From Candidatus Bathyarchaeota archaeon (GTDB lineage: Archaea > Thermoproteota > Bathyarchaeia > Bathyarchaeales > Bathycorpusculaceae), in the NCBI GenBank assembly GCA_018396615.1, contig JAGTQT010000008.1:1-39983 (forward strand): a DNA stretch of 39,983 bases, written 5' to 3'. How positions within the stretch are numbered: the stretch's first letter is position 1; every line of letters begins with the position of its first letter. Of this stretch, positions 16,886-24,548 are shown one piece after another. Made by a program: the position numbers and the translations under genes. The notes under the pieces are model-generated. The model searched no databases, had not been told where the DNA came from, and was given only the letters and a program-made list of their open reading frames with translations.

Positions 16886-17359
16886 CTAACCTGCTAACTT
16901 GTCAATGGGCTTTTCTTCAACGCTTTTTTTCAGGCGTATTTCAAGTACGCCGTTTTTATGGTTTGTGCGAATTGTGTTTGGAATCACTCTATTAGGAAGA
17001 TTTAAACTTTTATAGTACTTGCGGTCAGACGTCTCAGCAGAAAGCGTCAAACGCTGATTCTTGACGTTGATACGTATATTTTCCATGGCGTAACCGACGA
17101 TCTCCGCGACCACCGTGATTTCTTTATCACTCTCGAGAATGTCTATAAGAGGCTCTGGCTCCCTGCATTTTCTTCCCCCAAGAGCTCGCGGAACTCTATA
17201 CTTGTAGGCAAAAGGTTTTCTTTTAAGTTCCAAAGCCTTGAATGTTTGCGAGATCTTCTGTTTTTTTGTTTTTCTAAGAGCTTTTTCAAACCATTGTGAA
17301 CGTTTCCTGCTTCTTCGCCATTTAGCGCTCAATCTTGCCCTCTCCCATTTCCGTTGCAC
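16886..17359 (-). CDS. Small heat shock protein (Hsp20/alpha-crystallin) with a very basic N-terminus, inside the ribosomal operon
   Basis: 157 residues. Residues 68-145 form an alpha-crystallin domain: EPLIDILESDKEITVVAEIV, MENIRINVKNQRLTLSAE and the signature NGVLEIRLKK. Residues 1-70 are unlike ordinary sHSP N-termini: about 26 Lys/Arg against 5 acidic residues, with tryptophans at 5, 14 and 23, nine apart, resembling an rRNA-binding tail. sHSPs hold unfolding proteins without ATP. The start is GTG 17359; the TATA box at 17381-17387 would make the message leaderless. It lies between uL30 (62-base gap) and uL15 (4 bases). A ribosome-bound holdase is my inference. Confidence 0.85.
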   Translation of the reverse strand: MQRKWERARLSAKWRRSRKRSQWFEKALRKTKKQKISQTFKALELKRKPFAYKYRVPRALGGRKCREPEPLIDILESDKEITVVAEIVGYAMENIRINVKNQRLTLSAETSDRKYYKSLNLPNRVIPNTIRTNHKNGVLEIRLKKSVEEKPIDKLAG

Positions 17360-17380
17360 ACGAAGAATAGCAGAAGCAAC

Positions 17381-17387
17381 TATAAAA
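17381..17387 (-). promoter_or_regulatory. Internal TATA box for hsp20-uL15-secY
   Basis: On the minus strand, ATTTTATAG lies 22-28 bases before GTG 17359, the distance expected between an archaeal TATA box and its start site. Transcription would therefore begin at the GTG and yield a leaderless message. The 62-base gap that contains it is unusual in an operon whose genes otherwise mostly abut or overlap. Confidence 0.5.
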
Positions 17388-17421
17388 TGTATCGCAACGA
17401 AAAAAGTTGCTTGGCAACATC

Positions 17422-17910
17422 TTAGAGCATGCGGTTTACAAGCGCGTTAATTTCGGCGCCTCGGTAGCCGAGTTCTCCGCCACTGGTAAAGCTTCTTTTT
17501 ATGTTGCCTTTGAAGCCCTTTGTGGGTGGATGCAGCTTAAAGTAAGGCTGAATTTGAGGCAGCTTCCAGTATTCGGCTTTGCAATTAAACAGAGCATCTG
17601 CTAGCTTCTCAATCGACTTGTAGCTAATTTTCTGCAGATACTCTTCTGTAAGTTTCTTGTCGCCGACGAGTCTTCCCCTTTTGCTTAATAGAAGCATCAC
17701 AGTTTCCTTGGAGGCTTCTCCCCATGTGACGTATGCACGGACAACGTTAAGCATACCAACGAAAGCAGGACGGTTATCTATCAGAACGGCACGGTTGTTC
17801 CGTGTCAATCTAAGCATCTGCAATGTCTCTCTGGCTTCGCGCCGGGCACTTATTGTTCCGCGAACCCTTACAGCAATGATGCATCTGCGTTGTGTAGCGT
17901 CTTCAGCCAC
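17422..17910 (-). CDS. rpl30: Large-subunit ribosomal protein uL30
   Basis: 162 residues, the long archaeal/eukaryotic form. It begins with IIAVRVRGTISARREARETL and LRLTRNNRAVLID, the ferredoxin-like core, and continues with the archaeal C-terminal region PQIQPYFKLHPPTKGFKG and the GGELGYRGAEIN ending. The start is GTG 17910 with GAGGTAAA just upstream. It abuts uS5 and is followed by a 62-base gap carrying the hsp20 promoter. Confidence 0.95.
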   Translation of the reverse strand: MAEDATQRRCIIAVRVRGTISARREARETLQMLRLTRNNRAVLIDNRPAFVGMLNVVRAYVTWGEASKETVMLLLSKRGRLVGDKKLTEEYLQKISYKSIEKLADALFNCKAEYWKLPQIQPYFKLHPPTKGFKGNIKRSFTSGGELGYRGAEINALVNRML

Positions 17911-17911
17911 T

Positions 17912-18559
17912 TTACCTCACCCAATCCGTAGGCGTGATAAGAGTGTACGTCTGTCGCAATGCGTCAAAAACCGCGTAGGCGAAAGAGGGAACAGTTCTTG
18001 TTGAACCATAGCTTCGGGTCCAGCAGTCCTTAACTCCCGCGAGCCCCAAAATGACCTTGGAAACTTCGCTTGCAACAACACCTAAGCCCCGGGGACCAGG
18101 AACAATTACTATTCGCACGCCGCCTGTTTTGCCTTCAACTTCAAAGGGTATTGAATGCGGTTTTCCGCAGCCGCATTCCCAGCTCCCGCAGCCTCTTCGC
18201 ACTGGAACGATGTTCAGCCTTGCCTCTGCCGCTGCTTTTTCGATAGCATTTCGCACTTGACTTGCTTTTGCAGCGCCTAAACCTATGTAGCCATCTCGGT
18301 TTCCAACTGCAACTATTGCTTTAAATCTGGATTTTTCGCCGGCATCTGTCTGTTTTTGAACCAAGTTTATGTTTATTACTTCTTCCTGCAGGTCTGGAAG
18401 GAGCGCGTCAACAATCTGTGGCTCTTTTATCTTCATTCCTGCCATGAAAACCTCTTCAATAGAGGCAATTCTGCCTTCTTGAATCATTTTTCCAAGACGG
18501 GTTCTCGGCACCCATTGCTCCATCCTCTCAGGTGAACGATCTCTTTCTCTTCGGCTCAT
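17912..18559 (-). CDS. rps5: Small-subunit ribosomal protein uS5
   Basis: 215 residues. The double-stranded-RNA-binding-like S5 domain shows FKAIVAVGNRDGYIGLGAAK, and the C-terminal domain shows VPGPRGLGVVASEVSKVILG and GVKDCWTRSYGSTRT, the archaeal form. It shapes the decoding site and mRNA entry. ATG 18559 overlaps the uL18 stop by four bases (ATGA). Confidence 0.96.
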   Translation of the reverse strand: MSRRERDRSPERMEQWVPRTRLGKMIQEGRIASIEEVFMAGMKIKEPQIVDALLPDLQEEVININLVQKQTDAGEKSRFKAIVAVGNRDGYIGLGAAKASQVRNAIEKAAAEARLNIVPVRRGCGSWECGCGKPHSIPFEVEGKTGGVRIVIVPGPRGLGVVASEVSKVILGLAGVKDCWTRSYGSTRTVPSFAYAVFDALRQTYTLITPTDWVR

Positions 18560-19161
18560 TTCTTTTTGCCTCCGCTTTTGAAAGCGGCAAGTATGTCTTT
18601 CTTTACTTTTGCAAAATGTTCAGGAAGCTTTTCAGGAGTAACCCCCTGTTTTAGGTACTGCGAGAATCTGGACTGATATTCTTCTGCTTCAGATGCTAGG
18701 CTCTTCGCGTATTCTGCAATGTGTCCGCCCGCTATCCTTTTTTCGTCAGGCAACTTTTCCTCGCCGTATGGAAGTTCTACTCCTGCGTCTACAACGCCTT
18801 TCAGTATCGCGAAAATTCTTGCGCCTTTCGAAGGTGATTGCAGCCCGATGTCCAAAACTGCGTTTTCGATGCCCTTTGCCTTAGCTTTCAAGCCACATAG
18901 AAGACCAGTCAGGTACGCTGCTGGAATATTTCCTCTCGGCGCTTTCCAGTCATATTTTTCAAGCTCTCGACTTTGAGCAGAAACTAGAACCTCATCGCCA
19001 TGTGGCTTAGCAGCAATTACCTGTGCTAAAATGTTGGTGATAGAGGCTCTTGCTACTAGTCTAGGCTGACCGGAAAGGATCAATGCCCTTCTTGTTCTGT
19101 AATCGGTTTTCCCTTCTTGTCTTCTCCTAAAGGGTGCACAGTAACGGGAACTCTTCGCCAT
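18556..19161 (-). CDS. rpl18: Large-subunit ribosomal protein uL18
   Basis: 201 residues from ATG 19161. It carries YCAPFRRRQEGKTDYRTRRA, the archaeal uL18 5S-rRNA-binding opening, and YLTGLLCGLKAKAKG and AVLDIGLQSPSKGARIFAILKG. TGGAGGA is spaced eight bases before ATG 19161, which overlaps the eL19 stop by one base (TAATG); the in-frame TTG at 19176 overlaps that ribosome-binding site and is rejected. uL18 anchors 5S rRNA together with uL5. Confidence 0.95.
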   Translation of the reverse strand: MAKSSRYCAPFRRRQEGKTDYRTRRALILSGQPRLVARASITNILAQVIAAKPHGDEVLVSAQSRELEKYDWKAPRGNIPAAYLTGLLCGLKAKAKGIENAVLDIGLQSPSKGARIFAILKGVVDAGVELPYGEEKLPDEKRIAGGHIAEYAKSLASEAEEYQSRFSQYLKQGVTPEKLPEHFAKVKKDILAAFKSGGKKK

Positions 19162-19616
19162 TAACGCTTCCTCCAAAGGTCATGAGACTTTAGATAGCGC
19201 TCTAACTCCGCTACTGACGCAAATCTCCCGCTGCTTGCGATTTTGTAGAGTTTTCGATAGTTGCTTTCAGTAATGGTCCTGCTGACTTTAAGCTCCCGTA
19301 GACGTTTTCTCAAAGCTCGAATCTTGCGCATCCACGCCTCTTTCTGGGTCACTATTGCTCCCGCGGAGCCTGTTCTGCTTCCTGGACCCTTGCGCTTTCC
19401 CTTCTTTTTCTGTTTGTGTACTAGTCTTGCTCTAGACCGGCTTATCCCTCTCTCCGGCAGAGACTTTATTACTCCCTCGTGGATCAGCTTTCTAATTTCC
19501 TCGCGAGTTATGGCTGCCTCAATATCATCGATTTTTTCAGGATCCATCCAAACTCTGTTCTGCCCAACCTTCAGTATTTGCGCAGAAAGACGCCGTTGGC
19601 TCTTGAGATCAACCAT
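19161..19616 (-). CDS. rpl19e: Large-subunit ribosomal protein eL19
   Basis: 151 residues, normal archaeal size. It shows the family opening DLKSQRRLSAQILKVGQNRV, then DIEAAITREEIRKLIHEGVI, the basic SRSRARLVHKQKKKGKRKGP segment, and a long C-terminal helix. It is found only in archaea and eukaryotes and bridges the subunits. The ATG abuts the eL32 stop. Confidence 0.96.
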   Translation of the reverse strand: MVDLKSQRRLSAQILKVGQNRVWMDPEKIDDIEAAITREEIRKLIHEGVIKSLPERGISRSRARLVHKQKKKGKRKGPGSRTGSAGAIVTQKEAWMRKIRALRKRLRELKVSRTITESNYRKLYKIASSGRFASVAELERYLKSHDLWRKR

Positions 19617-20167
19617 TACTCCTTCGACCTCTCCTTAGGCTTCTTTGCCTTTTTCTCGCGACTGGGCTTTTTTTCTGTCGTTTCCGGAGTTTCTGCTTTG
19701 ATTTCTTCTGGTTCCTCTTCTTCTTCGGGTTTTTCAGCTTCCTCTTTTTCTGGTTCTTTCTTCAGTTCTTTGAGTTCTTTGATGTTTAAGACCTTGATCT
19801 TCTTTTTTCGTGCTTCAACAAGCATTTCCAGCCTTTTCCTTCGCCCAACCACATGAGCAATTCTCACTGCTTGGGTTTCAGGATCAACCTTCCTGAGTTC
19901 TTCAACTGTGTGGACGAGTATTTCTTTGTATCCTGATGGATGAAGGCCTCTGGCGATTTTTGGTCCTCTGTAACCTGTGTTAACCGTCGCAGGCCAGCCT
20001 TTGAATTTTCTCCGCATCTTATGGTCCAGACCCTTCGGTCTTCGCCAGTTCTCACTTAGGCGCACATATCTCCAGCTTTCAGGTTTCACAAATTTGGGTT
20101 TACTTCTTTTTGCTCGCGTCCTCAACTTCAATGCTTTATGGCTGACGGGTTTTTGCTGTTCTGCCAT
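19616..20167 (-). CDS. rpl32e: Large-subunit ribosomal protein eL32 with charged C-terminal tail
   Basis: 183 residues. The core has KPKFVKPESWRYVRLSENWR, RPKGLDHKMRRKF, YRGPKIARGLHPSGYKEILV and RIAHVVGRRKRLEMLVEA. After about residue 130 there is a 50-residue low-complexity tail, first Glu/Pro-rich (KEEAEKPEEEEEPEEIKAE), then Lys-rich (EKKPSREKKAKKPKERSKE). Archaeal eL32 is usually about 120-140 residues, so the tail is an extension. It is unlikely to be an artefact, since the frame is intact up to the eL19 start. eL32 is a peripheral large-subunit protein. Confidence 0.94.
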   Translation of the reverse strand: MAEQQKPVSHKALKLRTRAKRSKPKFVKPESWRYVRLSENWRRPKGLDHKMRRKFKGWPATVNTGYRGPKIARGLHPSGYKEILVHTVEELRKVDPETQAVRIAHVVGRRKRLEMLVEARKKKIKVLNIKELKELKKEPEKEEAEKPEEEEEPEEIKAETPETTEKKPSREKKAKKPKERSKE

Positions 20168-20710
20168 TTACATGACCTCGCTTCGCTCGTACACATAGAT
20201 GCCGTCTAGGAAGATCCGTGGATCTTTTCTTTTCACTTTGGTTGCTTGTTCAATGTTTGCGGCTGTTTGGCTTACGTCTTCCAAGTTTATGCCTTGAACG
20301 AGAAGGTCTTCGCCTTGAACTTTAACCTGCGCGTCGCCTATGATCTTGGCTTTTCTGGGGTTTCGCTCGCCTGTAAAGTTTTCAATCAAAACAGTTTTAT
20401 CTTTTATTTTGGCTGAGATCGGGAAGTGAGAAAACACAATTTTAAGCTTATACGTGAAGCCTGTTCTTACGCCTTTTATCATGTTCTGAATATGTGAGCA
20501 AACTGTGCCTACAAGAGCTGCTTCTTTCTTGCTTGGCCATTCAGCCCAAATACGAATAGTTTTTCCGTCGATAGAGAGTGACACCGGTGCGTAGGCAAAG
20601 TCGCGAGTTAGTGTTCCTTTAACGCCTTTGACTGTTATTTTTCGTCCCTCAAGAGTTACCTCTACATCATCTGGAGCTTGAACGGTTCTTGAGACTTCTA
20701 CGGCACGCAT
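20168..20710 (-). CDS. rpl6: Large-subunit ribosomal protein uL6
   Basis: 180 residues from ATG 20710. Two uL6 repeats are visible: VTLEGRKITVKGVKGTLTRD in the first, then the second domain with FTYKLKIVFSHFPISAKIKD and NFTGERNPRKAKIIGD. The in-frame GTG at 20719 is part of the GGTGA that serves as ribosome-binding site, so ATG 20710 is preferred. uL6 contacts the sarcin-ricin loop region of 23S rRNA. Confidence 0.95.
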   Translation of the reverse strand: MRAVEVSRTVQAPDDVEVTLEGRKITVKGVKGTLTRDFAYAPVSLSIDGKTIRIWAEWPSKKEAALVGTVCSHIQNMIKGVRTGFTYKLKIVFSHFPISAKIKDKTVLIENFTGERNPRKAKIIGDAQVKVQGEDLLVQGINLEDVSQTAANIEQATKVKRKDPRIFLDGIYVYERSEVM

Positions 20711-20727
20711 ATGAGTCACCGGTGTTC

Positions 20728-21111
20728 CTAGTAGACGAACGCTAGCAGTTTGCCTCCTGTGTTCTTTTCAACGGCTTCCTTGTGAGAAAGTACGCCTTTC
20801 GGGGTCGAGATGACTATTATGCCTATTTCTCTTGAGGGCAGGAACTTTTTCTCCCATTCCTCGAATTCGTCTACTTTGACAGAAAAACGTGGTCTTATGG
20901 CGCCACACTTGTTTATTCTTCCTAGAAGTTGGACTTTGAACTTGCCAGACCGCCCATCGTCTATGAACTCGAATTCGCCGATATAGCCGTTAAGCTGCAT
21001 TATCCTGAATACTCTACCCAGAAGCTTAGAGGCAGGGCTAATCACACACTCGCGTTTGTTGCGCATCTCGTTGTTCATTATCGCGGTTAAGCCGTTTGAC
21101 AGCGTGTCCAT
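20728..21111 (-). CDS. rps8: Small-subunit ribosomal protein uS8
   Basis: 127 residues from ATG 21111: MDTLSNGLTAIMNNEMRNKR, the RVFRIMQLNGYIGEFEFIDD core, and EIGIIVISTPKGVLSHKEAV, the uS8 C-terminal signature. GAGG lies nine bases before ATG 21111. An in-frame GTG at 21129 would give a GTGA overlap with uS14 but has no ribosome-binding site. uS8 is a primary 16S rRNA binder. Confidence 0.95.
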   Translation of the reverse strand: MDTLSNGLTAIMNNEMRNKRECVISPASKLLGRVFRIMQLNGYIGEFEFIDDGRSGKFKVQLLGRINKCGAIRPRFSVKVDEFEEWEKKFLPSREIGIIVISTPKGVLSHKEAVEKNTGGKLLAFVY

Positions 21112-21125
21112 CGTTCTTTCCTCAA

Positions 21126-21290
21126 TCACTCATATTTTCTGAAGCCGAGTTTTTTTGCCACTTCCCTAAAACAATGCCGACATAAATATAAATTGTAACG
21201 TCGGATCACAGGCCCATATGCGCCGCACCTGCTGCACGGTCTCGCTCCCTTACCAAATTTTCTTTCTTTTCTAGGCTTCTCTTTTCCCAA
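21126..21290 (-). CDS. rps14: Small-subunit ribosomal protein uS14, zinc-binding type
   Basis: Short 54-residue gene read directly from the gap between uL5 and uS8. It begins [20 protein letters not shown] and ends [17 protein letters not shown]. Cysteines 19, 22, 37 and 40 form two CxxC pairs holding one zinc, with the classic [20 protein letters not shown] between them. The start is TTG 21290, with GAGGAGG about nine bases upstream; no ATG is available in frame. Position between uL5 and uS8 is the conserved one. Confidence 0.93.
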   Translation of the reverse strand: MGKEKPRKERKFGKGARPCSRCGAYGPVIRRYNLYLCRHCFREVAKKLGFRKYE

Positions 21291-21303
21291 ATCAACTTCC
21301 TCC

Positions 21304-21849
21304 TCAACTCTGCACGATTTCTACTCCCAGAGCATCTTTTGCAAACAACATTGCTTCCTCTGGTGTAAGGACATGTTTGGCACCGATCTTGGCACTTCTA
21401 AGTCGACGGTTCTTAACACGGTATCCTGGCCGGCTTAGGGAGACGCAGATGTCCATGCCGAATATTCCGATTTCAGGGTCATATTTTACGCCGGGTATTT
21501 CGATGTGTTCTTTCAAGCCAAAGGAGAAATTGCCGTGCTTGTCAAAACTTTTTTCAGAGATCTTGTTATCTATTACTGGAAGCACTTTCTTGAGAAAATC
21601 TATGGCACTCTGTTTTCTCAGTGTGGTTATGCATGCTATTGGTTCGCCTTTTCTGATTCCGAAGTCTCTTACTGTACTTTTTGCTTTTCGCTTGCATGGG
21701 TTTTGATTGGTAAGCTCCTTGAGGACTTTGGTGGCTTTTTCCAGTGGTTCACCTGACTTTCCCACACTTATGTTAACGACTACTTTCTCAATTCTAGGCT
21801 TAAGCATGGGATGCTCTTCCCACTTTTTGCGAATGTCATCTTCAGACAA
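21304..21849 (-). CDS. rpl5: Large-subunit ribosomal protein uL5
   Basis: 181 residues with [55 protein letters not shown], and the C-terminal [20 protein letters not shown], all uL5 landmarks. The start is TTG 21849: GGAGG lies nine bases upstream inside the end of eS4, giving an 8-base overlap with that gene. uL5 binds 5S rRNA and contacts P-site tRNA. Confidence 0.95.
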   Translation of the reverse strand: MSEDDIRKKWEEHPMLKPRIEKVVVNISVGKSGEPLEKATKVLKELTNQNPCKRKAKSTVRDFGIRKGEPIACITTLRKQSAIDFLKKVLPVIDNKISEKSFDKHGNFSFGLKEHIEIPGVKYDPEIGIFGMDICVSLSRPGYRVKNRRLRSAKIGAKHVLTPEEAMLFAKDALGVEIVQS

Positions 21850-22609
21850 CCTGTGTTGCCTCCGGCATAGCTATAAGCGGTTTCTCCTCGCCTACCACCA
21901 TCACGAAGTCGAGAACCGTCTGACAACGCTCGCCTCGCTCATCCTCGATGGTCACCAAGGCGTTTCTCCGCTTTTTTCCCTCAGCTTTTTCGATTTCCAA
22001 GATCTTGCCATGTCTGCCTATGTTTTTTCCTTTGGTTATTATCGCATAATTCTTCTCTTTGACTTTCAAGTGTTCAAGAACTTGCATGTCCGGAAGGCTT
22101 AGTTTCAATGTGTCAAGGGTTTCGTAGATGTCTTCCTGCGGGTTTTTAGGATCAGCAACTTTTACTAAGCTATTGGAACCGTCATGCAAGTTTACTTGCA
22201 CATGCCCGTGGTCTAGGATTTTTTTGTTTTCGATGCGGCAGAGCTTAAAGCTTGCCTCTTCCTTGGCAATAGGGTTTAAAACAAGACCTTTGGGAGAGGG
22301 TAAAACGCGGAAATTCTTTCCTATATCGGGTAGGGAGATAACATCCATAAGGCCGACGGGAAAGATATCATCGCGGATGATTCTTCCATTAACTTGCACT
22401 TTTCCCTGCGAAACGATGGCTTTAGACTCTTTTCTTGTTTTTGCAAAGCCGAGAATATCACGTAGCACGACGGCAAGAGGTAGGCACTCGCTCAAAGGAT
22501 GAGGCCCTGCGGAGGGTTTAACAACCCATACGAATTCTTTTCTTTTAATCGGCCAAAATCTCGGAGCCGGCCCACGCTTTAGTCCTGTTGATCCGCCTTT
22601 CTTGCCCAA
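21842..22609 (-). CDS. rps4e: Small-subunit ribosomal protein eS4
   Basis: 255 residues. The opening (STGLKRGPAPRFWPIKRKEF) and the S4-type RNA-binding region with SKAIVSQGKVQVNGRIIRDD are clear. A KOW-like segment (IITKGKNIGRHGKILEIEKA) follows, with a C-terminal domain found only in archaea and eukaryotes. The start is TTG 22609 with GGAGGAG seven bases upstream. It lies between uL24 and uL5, the usual archaeal position. Confidence 0.95.
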   Translation of the reverse strand: MGKKGGSTGLKRGPAPRFWPIKRKEFVWVVKPSAGPHPLSECLPLAVVLRDILGFAKTRKESKAIVSQGKVQVNGRIIRDDIFPVGLMDVISLPDIGKNFRVLPSPKGLVLNPIAKEEASFKLCRIENKKILDHGHVQVNLHDGSNSLVKVADPKNPQEDIYETLDTLKLSLPDMQVLEHLKVKEKNYAIITKGKNIGRHGKILEIEKAEGKKRRNALVTIEDERGERCQTVLDFVMVVGEEKPLIAMPEATQVV

Positions 22610-22611
22610 AT

Positions 22612-23256
22612 CTATTCTCCTCCTCTAGTTTTCTTTGCGGTTGTCCGCTTGGTTCGTGTTTTACGTGGTTTCGGCTTTTCTTCTTCGGCTTCTGCCTTTT
22701 CTGCTTCTGCTGCAGCTTCTTCTTTAGGCTTCTTTTTAGCCGGCTTTTTCGCAGCTCTTCTTCTAGGCTTCTTCGGTTTTTCTTCAATTGCTACAGGCTT
22801 CTCTTCGGCAACTTCTTTTTCGACTTCAAGCTTCTTTGAAGGCTTCCTAGCTGGTTTCTCGACGGCTGCTTCCATTTCTTTGCGAGCTATCTGCCTTCGT
22901 TCCACAACCTGCTTTCTCCACTTATCATCTAAAACAAGGTTTGTGATTTGTACCTTGGATGGATGAATCGGTACGGGTATTGTAGTTCCGTCTACTTTTT
23001 CACGTGTCAAACCTTCAACGTAAACTCTGTATCTTGCTCTGTCTACGCTGGAAACTTTTCCTTCGAAGCCCTTATGGTCGCCTCGCATTATCCTCACAGT
23101 GTCGCCCTTTCGAACGGGTATTGTTCTAATTCCGTGAGCAGCCTTCTGTTCCGGCGAAAGTGGTGAGGCAAAGAGTTTCTGGCGTCTATGATCTGGCGCT
23201 CTAAAAACCATTTTCCTCTGTTTTGAAGGATTAGTTACAGGTTTAGCGGCTTGCAT
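22612..23256 (-). CDS. rpl24: Large-subunit ribosomal protein uL24 with long Lys/Ala/Glu tail
   Basis: 214 residues, against about 120 in most archaea. The first 118 are a normal uL24 with KOW motif: FRAPDHRRQKLFASPLSPEQ, VRKGDTVRIMRGDHKGFEGK, RARYRVYVEGL and PIPVPIHPSK-like TIPVPIHPSKVQITNL. From about 119 the chain is low-complexity and Lys/Ala/Glu/Pro-rich, resembling histone H1 tails (KPKKPRRRAAKKPAKKKPKE), ending KRTTAKKTRGGE. uL24 initiates large-subunit assembly. Whether the tail binds rRNA or other partners cannot be said. Confidence 0.94.
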   Translation of the reverse strand: MQAAKPVTNPSKQRKMVFRAPDHRRQKLFASPLSPEQKAAHGIRTIPVRKGDTVRIMRGDHKGFEGKVSSVDRARYRVYVEGLTREKVDGTTIPVPIHPSKVQITNLVLDDKWRKQVVERRQIARKEMEAAVEKPARKPSKKLEVEKEVAEEKPVAIEEKPKKPRRRAAKKPAKKKPKEEAAAEAEKAEAEEEKPKPRKTRTKRTTAKKTRGGE

Positions 23257-23267
23257 TCTTTTTCCTC

Positions 23268-23708
23268 CTAGACAATTATGCTGGATGCGCTTGCAATTCT
23301 AGGCCATCTCTCAGCTGCTTCTTTTGCGACCGGCCCACGGATTTCAGAGCCTTTCATCTCGCCTTCTGGAGTGATTATCACGGCGGCGTTATCCTCAAAT
23401 TTTATCCAGACACCATCAGATCTTCTGAAGGACTTTCTTTGCCTAATGATGACTGCTTGGAAAATCTTCTTCTTCATGTCTGGTGTGCCCTGCCTTACTG
23501 AAACCGTAACTCGGTCGCCTACGTGTGCTGATGGATAGCGACGCAGACGCCCCTTGTAGCCCATCACCTGCACCAGCCGCAGTTCTCTTGCGCCAGTGTT
23601 ATCGGCACATCTTAGCGTCGAGCCTGTAGGAAGACCTCTAGAAATCTTAGGTGTCTGTCCCATGGTTCCCGCCGCAGTTAATGCTCTCTGCTTTGCTTTT
23701 GCCGCCAT
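23268..23708 (-). CDS. rpl14: Large-subunit ribosomal protein uL14
   Basis: 146 residues with an extra N-terminal stretch before the conserved core: [40 protein letters not shown] and [13 protein letters not shown] [20 protein letters not shown], then [20 protein letters not shown] and [16 protein letters not shown]. It sits at the subunit interface. The ATG follows an A/G-rich ribosome-binding site after uS17. Confidence 0.96.
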   Translation of the reverse strand: MAAKAKQRALTAAGTMGQTPKISRGLPTGSTLRCADNTGARELRLVQVMGYKGRLRRYPSAHVGDRVTVSVRQGTPDMKKKIFQAVIIRQRKSFRRSDGVWIKFEDNAAVIITPEGEMKGSEIRGPVAKEAAERWPRIASASSIIV

Positions 23709-23710
23709 TC

Positions 23711-24028
23711 CTATCTCTCCTCAAGCTTCTCCATAACCACGAAAGACACTGTCTTGCTTATTGGACGGCACTCTGCAATTCTAACGCGGTCGCCTTCCTT
23801 GGCATCGATGCACGGCGGATTATGCGATGGAATTCTGCTTCTCCGGCGTTCATATCTCATGAACTTTGGAACGTACTGAAGATAGTCTCGCTCAACGACA
23901 ACTGTCTTATCCATCTTGGAACTCGCAACTATTCCGTCAAGAACCCGTCCTCTTACAGGAAGTTCTCCGTGAAAAGGACAGTTGCGGTCACTGCATGTTT
24001 TTTTGGGCTTTTTGAAAACAAGAGACAT
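23711..24028 (-). CDS. rps17: Small-subunit ribosomal protein uS17
   Basis: 105 residues from ATG 24028. It has the archaeal-type N-terminus with a cysteine pair ([20 protein letters not shown]) and the OB-fold core [40 protein letters not shown] and [17 protein letters not shown] lies about eight bases before ATG 24028, which overlaps the Rpp29 stop as TGATG; upstream in-frame TTG/GTG codons are rejected. uS17 binds 16S rRNA early in assembly. Confidence 0.95.
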   Translation of the reverse strand: MSLVFKKPKKTCSDRNCPFHGELPVRGRVLDGIVASSKMDKTVVVERDYLQYVPKFMRYERRRSRIPSHNPPCIDAKEGDRVRIAECRPISKTVSFVVMEKLEER

Positions 24029-24309
24029 CACCAAAGCCTCCTAATAGTTTTCTTAAGACGGTCTTCAGGTCTTCCCACAAGGAGACCGCCATCGATTTCA
24101 ACTACTGTTCCGTCTGGAAACTTGAAGTGGAAAACAGCTGAATTCTTGATTATTACTCTCTTTTTCTCCTTATCTAGAAGCGTGAAAGTGTTTTTTGTTT
24201 CGTCTATGACTTTGCCGCAGACGCCGACGTAGGAAGACTGACAGCTTCTGGCAATCTTGGCTTCTGTTCCGATAAACTCGTAGCGGACAACGTCGGGAGA
24301 CACTTTCAC
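24028..24309 (-). CDS. rnp1: RNase P protein component 1 (Rpp29/Pop4)
   Basis: 93 residues with the Sm-like Rpp29 fold: [60 protein letters not shown] and the C-terminal [14 protein letters not shown]. It pairs with Rpp21 on the RNase P RNA specificity domain during 5' tRNA maturation. The gene starts with GTG 24309 inside the end of uL29 and lies between uL29 and uS17, its standard archaeal location. Confidence 0.93.
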   Translation of the reverse strand: MKVSPDVVRYEFIGTEAKIARSCQSSYVGVCGKVIDETKNTFTLLDKEKKRVIIKNSAVFHFKFPDGTVVEIDGGLLVGRPEDRLKKTIRRLW

Positions 24310-24548
24310 TTTTTCTTCCTCACTCTCTTTTTCCTTGCGGCGGCAGGCTGACTTTGCTGCTCCTTCTCTATCGTAAGCAGCCGAGCAATCGTTCTCCGTA
24401 GCTCTTTTATTCTTGCAGGATTCTCCACGGTTCCGCCCGCCCCGATCATTGTTTTCATGCGCATAAACTCTGTTCTAAGCTCTTTTAGCTTCTGAGCCCG
24501 ATCTTCAGAAGACATGTCACGAATTTCTTTCACCCTAAGTATTGGCAT
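24306..24548 (-). CDS. rpl29: Large-subunit ribosomal protein uL29
   Basis: 80 residues forming the two-helix uL29 hairpin: VKEIRDMSSEDRAQKLKELR, TEFMRMKTMIGAGGTVENPA and RIKELRRTIARLLTIEKEQQ, followed by a basic tail ([12 protein letters not shown]). It sits near the exit tunnel where signal recognition particle and chaperones dock. It abuts uS3 and overlaps the Rpp29 gene by four bases. Confidence 0.95.
   Translation of the reverse strand: MPILRVKEIRDMSSEDRAQKLKELRTEFMRMKTMIGAGGTVENPARIKELRRTIARLLTIEKEQQSQPAAARKKRVRKKK

Noticed and set aside
21707..22102. Long open frames on the plus strand opposite uL5/eS4, and similar ones opposite other ribosomal genes, dnaK and aEF-2
   Set aside because: They mirror the codon bias of the real genes, have no ribosome-binding sites and no recognisable domains.
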